NCBI GenBank assembly: GCA_025981625.1
Contig: JAICXF010000079.1
Coordinates: forward strand, 1-6,180
Direction: 5' to 3'
Length of the DNA: 6,180 bases
Origin: Sphingomonas sp.
GTDB lineage: Bacteria; Pseudomonadota; Alphaproteobacteria; Sphingomonadales; Sphingomonadaceae
Below, one piece after another: positions 4,646 to 6,180 of this stretch. The position numbers were made by a program, and so were the translations under genes. The notes beneath the pieces were generated by a model. The model was not told the origin of the DNA and made no database searches. It worked only from the letters and a program-made list of their open reading frames with translations. The stretch's first letter is position 1. Every line of letters begins with the position of its first letter.

Positions 4646-5947
4646 GTGCAAAGATTGAAGATTCTATCGGCGGGCATATCGGGTCTGGCGCTGGCGCTAG
4701 CGCCTGCCCCGTCGTCAGCGGCAGCGAACGGCCAGTCAGCGGCCGTGCCGGCAGCGACCGCCGTGGCGGCCTTTTACAACACCTGGCAGTCGCACTCGAT
4801 TTGGTTCCGGAACGGTCCCGATGCGGCCGCAATTGCGCAGCTCACCGCGATCCTGCAGAGGGCGCCGTTCGACGGCTTCGCCCAAGGACCGCAGCTCGCC
4901 GATCAGGTCCATGCCGCAGCAGCACAGGCAAACAGCGGCAAACCCGATGACATCGCCAACGCCGAGCGGGTGCTTTCGTCCGCGTGGGTCCAATATGTAC
5001 AGGCCATCAAACGGCCCACCACGGGCATGATCTACGCCTATCCGGTGCTCGAGCCGCAAGGTAATCGCGCCGACCAGATATTGCTGACCGCCTCTTCCGC
5101 GCCGTCCCTCACGGCTTATCTCGCAAGCACGTCGGACGTGAACAGCATCTACAAGCAGTTGCGCGATACGGCTTGGGCGCAGGCGCAAGCGACCGGTGAT
5201 CTCACGCCCGACCCGAGGCTGCTCGCCAATCTCGACCGCGTTCGATCGCTACCCCCCAAAGGCCGGTTCCTGCTCGTGGATTCCGGCTCGTCCATGCTGA
5301 CCTTGTACCAGGATGGGCAGGCGATCGATTCGATGAAGGTGATCACCGGAATGCAGGAACTTCCGACGCCGCTCATCGCCAGCTACATGTACTACATCAC
5401 CTACAATCCGTACTGGCATGCGCCGGATCATCTCGTGCGCAAGACTATCGCGCCGAACTTTCTCCGCGGCGGGATGAAATACCTCACGTCGCACGGCTAT
5501 CATGTGATCGAGGACTGGAGCGAGCATCCGACCATCATCGACCCGACAAAGGTCGACTGGAAGGGAGCTGCTGCGGGCAAGGTTCACCTCAAGATCCAGC
5601 AGGATCCGGGACCGCTGAACTCCATGGGGATCCTCAAATTCCCGTTCCCGAATCCGCAGGATATCTATCTGCACGATACACCCGACCATGCGAAGTTCGC
5701 GCTTGCGAACCGCAATCTCAGCAACGGCTGCGTTCGTGTGGAGGATGTGAAGCGGCTCGGGCGTTGGCTGCTCGGACACGAGCCGGAGTCGCCCGGAAAT
5801 ACGCCGGAGTTGCGGGTTCAGCTTCCGCAACCGACGCCCATATACCTGACCTACATCACGGCGCAGGTGAAGGACGGGAAGCTCAGCTACCTTCCCGATA
5901 TCTACGGCTGGGATCGTCAGGCGCCGCAGTTCGCGTCCAACCACTGA
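4646..5947 (+). CDS. Exported L,D-transpeptidase, short YcbB (LdtD)-like
   Basis: A 433-residue periplasmic enzyme. Residues 1-27 form a signal peptide (basic start, hydrophobic ISGLALALAPAP, cleavage near SSAAA). About 43-175 match the scaffold domain that precedes the catalytic domain in YcbB-type enzymes. About 206-395 are the YkuD catalytic domain: NPYWHAP at 254-260, LNSMGILKFPFPNPQDIYLHDTP at 324-346, H343, and the nucleophile C362 in SNGCVRVED. Such enzymes make meso-diaminopimelate 3-3 crosslinks in peptidoglycan, or attach proteins to it, through a cysteine acyl-enzyme. The common SHGC histidine is asparagine here, as tolerated in other family members. It is shorter than E. coli YcbB (about 615 residues), with no separate peptidoglycan-binding domain visible. 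The GTG start has GGAGGGGGA five bases upstream, and no better ATG exists. Confidence 0.92.
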   Translation: MQRLKILSAGISGLALALAPAPSSAAANGQSAAVPAATAVAAFYNTWQSHSIWFRNGPDAAAIAQLTAILQRAPFDGFAQGPQLADQVHAAAAQANSGKPDDIANAERVLSSAWVQYVQAIKRPTTGMIYAYPVLEPQGNRADQILLTASSAPSLTAYLASTSDVNSIYKQLRDTAWAQAQATGDLTPDPRLLANLDRVRSLPPKGRFLLVDSGSSMLTLYQDGQAIDSMKVITGMQELPTPLIASYMYYITYNPYWHAPDHLVRKTIAPNFLRGGMKYLTSHGYHVIEDWSEHPTIIDPTKVDWKGAAAGKVHLKIQQDPGPLNSMGILKFPFPNPQDIYLHDTPDHAKFALANRNLSNGCVRVEDVKRLGRWLLGHEPESPGNTPELRVQLPQPTPIYLTYITAQVKDGKLSYLPDIYGWDRQAPQFASNH

Positions 5948-5967
5948 CGGCCAGCGCTCAACTTCAT

Positions 5968-5981
5968 CGCGTCAAAACGCG
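5968..5981. repeat. Short hairpin CGCGT-CAAA-ACGCG
   Basis: A perfect five-base stem with a four-base loop, 21 bases after the transpeptidase stop. No T-run follows. It is the first of three hairpins in tandem and may protect the mRNA 3' end. Confidence 0.4.
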
Positions 5982-5989
5982 TCTGCCAA

Positions 5990-6007
5990 CGCGCTCCTTC
6001 GAGCGCG
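5990..6007. repeat. Hairpin CGCGCTC-CTTC-GAGCGCG
   Basis: A perfect seven-base G-C-rich stem closing a CTTC tetraloop, between the first hairpin and the terminator. It has no T-run, so alone it is not a classical terminator. It could stabilise the transpeptidase transcript or act with the next hairpin. Confidence 0.5.
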
Positions 6008-6019
6008 AACTTCGCACAT

Positions 6020-6061
6020 AAAAAAACCGGCCCGGGCGAGCGCCCGGACCGGTTCTCTTTT
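6020..6061. terminator. Bidirectional intrinsic terminator
   Basis: AACCGG (6025-6030) pairs with CCGGTT (6049-6054). After one C-A mismatch, CCGGGC (6032-6037) pairs with GCCCGG (6042-6047) around a GAGC loop. A seven-A run (6020-6026) supplies an uninterrupted U-tract on the minus strand, ending the proline-rich gene. TTCTCTTTT (6053-6061) gives a weaker U-rich tail on the plus strand, ending the transpeptidase. It is placed between convergent genes as expected. Confidence 0.88.
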
Positions 6062-6072
6062 CATGCTCGCCG

Positions 6073-6180
6073 TTAGAGGCCGCGCTCGGGCGCCGGCGGA
6101 GGCGGCGGAGGCGGAGGCGGCGGTGCCGGGCAGGTGTCCGTTGCCAGGATCACCGAACCGTCCGGGCACGTCTGCGTCGC
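6073..6180 (-). CDS. C-terminal end of a proline-rich protein (partial)
   Basis: Only the last 35 residues and the TAA stop (6073-6075) lie in the window; the gene continues past the right edge. The tail has two cysteines in similar contexts (TCPDGS and TCPAP), then ten consecutive prolines, then APERGL. The run is written with CCG and CCT only, so the DNA is a near-repeat of GGCGGAGGC units on the plus strand. Such proline-rich tails are common in sphingomonad envelope proteins, including OmpA-like ones, which suggests an exported product, but the family cannot be decided here. The frame is supported by the stop 12 bases before the terminator hairpin with its T7 on this strand. Another frame is open over 5972-6169 but would run through the terminator, so I reject it. 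Confidence 0.7.
   Translation of the reverse strand, partial: ATQTCPDGSVILATDTCPAPPPPPPPPPPAPERGL

Noticed and set aside
5972..6169. Minus-strand open frame across the terminator region
   Set aside because: It would translate through the strong T7-tailed terminator hairpin and overlaps the better-placed proline-rich frame.

Overview
The window is GC-rich, densely coded chromosomal DNA whose protein set (an S24-type repressor, a type II 3-hydroxyacyl-CoA dehydrogenase, CysQ, a short YcbB-like L,D-transpeptidase and a proline-rich protein tail) best fits an alphaproteobacterium of the sphingomonad group. That placement is inferred from family resemblance, not from a marker gene. I see no insertion sequence, CRISPR array, rRNA or clear horizontally acquired block.

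Layout. 65-140 (-) is a complete tRNA-Val (anticodon TAC) with an encoded CCA end. 188-904 (-) is a helix-turn-helix regulator fused to an S24/LexA-like peptidase domain. It is preceded by a promoter-like pair placed so that the transcript would begin at the ATG, and by two short dyads. 1027-1950 (-) is a two-part regulator: a receiver-like N-terminal half and a C-terminal winged helix. A roughly 100-155 bp divergent control region with two interleaved inverted repeats separates it from 2106-2390 (+), a small coiled-coil-like protein of unknown function. This gene converges, with a 6-base gap, on a two-gene minus-strand operon. That operon is an SDR of the type II 3-hydroxyacyl-CoA dehydrogenase family (3224-4003), followed by cysQ (2397-3227), which starts at a TTG overlapping the SDR stop. 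Upstream of the SDR, a long interrupted inverted repeat lies in the region shared with the divergent small membrane protein gene at 4135-4533 (+). Next comes 4646-5947 (+), an exported L,D-transpeptidase. Three consecutive hairpins follow, the last a bidirectional terminator shared with a minus-strand gene that enters from the right edge; only its proline-rich C-terminus (6073-6180) is visible.

The genes do not form one pathway. CysQ clears 3'-phosphoadenosine 5'-phosphate, the SDR oxidises 3-hydroxyacyl-CoA, and the transpeptidase crosslinks or modifies peptidoglycan in the periplasm. The two regulators may control themselves or their divergent neighbours. I found no convincing novel multi-gene system. 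The points most worth checking are regulatory: the apparent leaderless promoter of the S24 regulator, the dyads in the two divergent regions, and the receiver-like half of the winged-helix protein, which lacks an obvious phosphorylation site.
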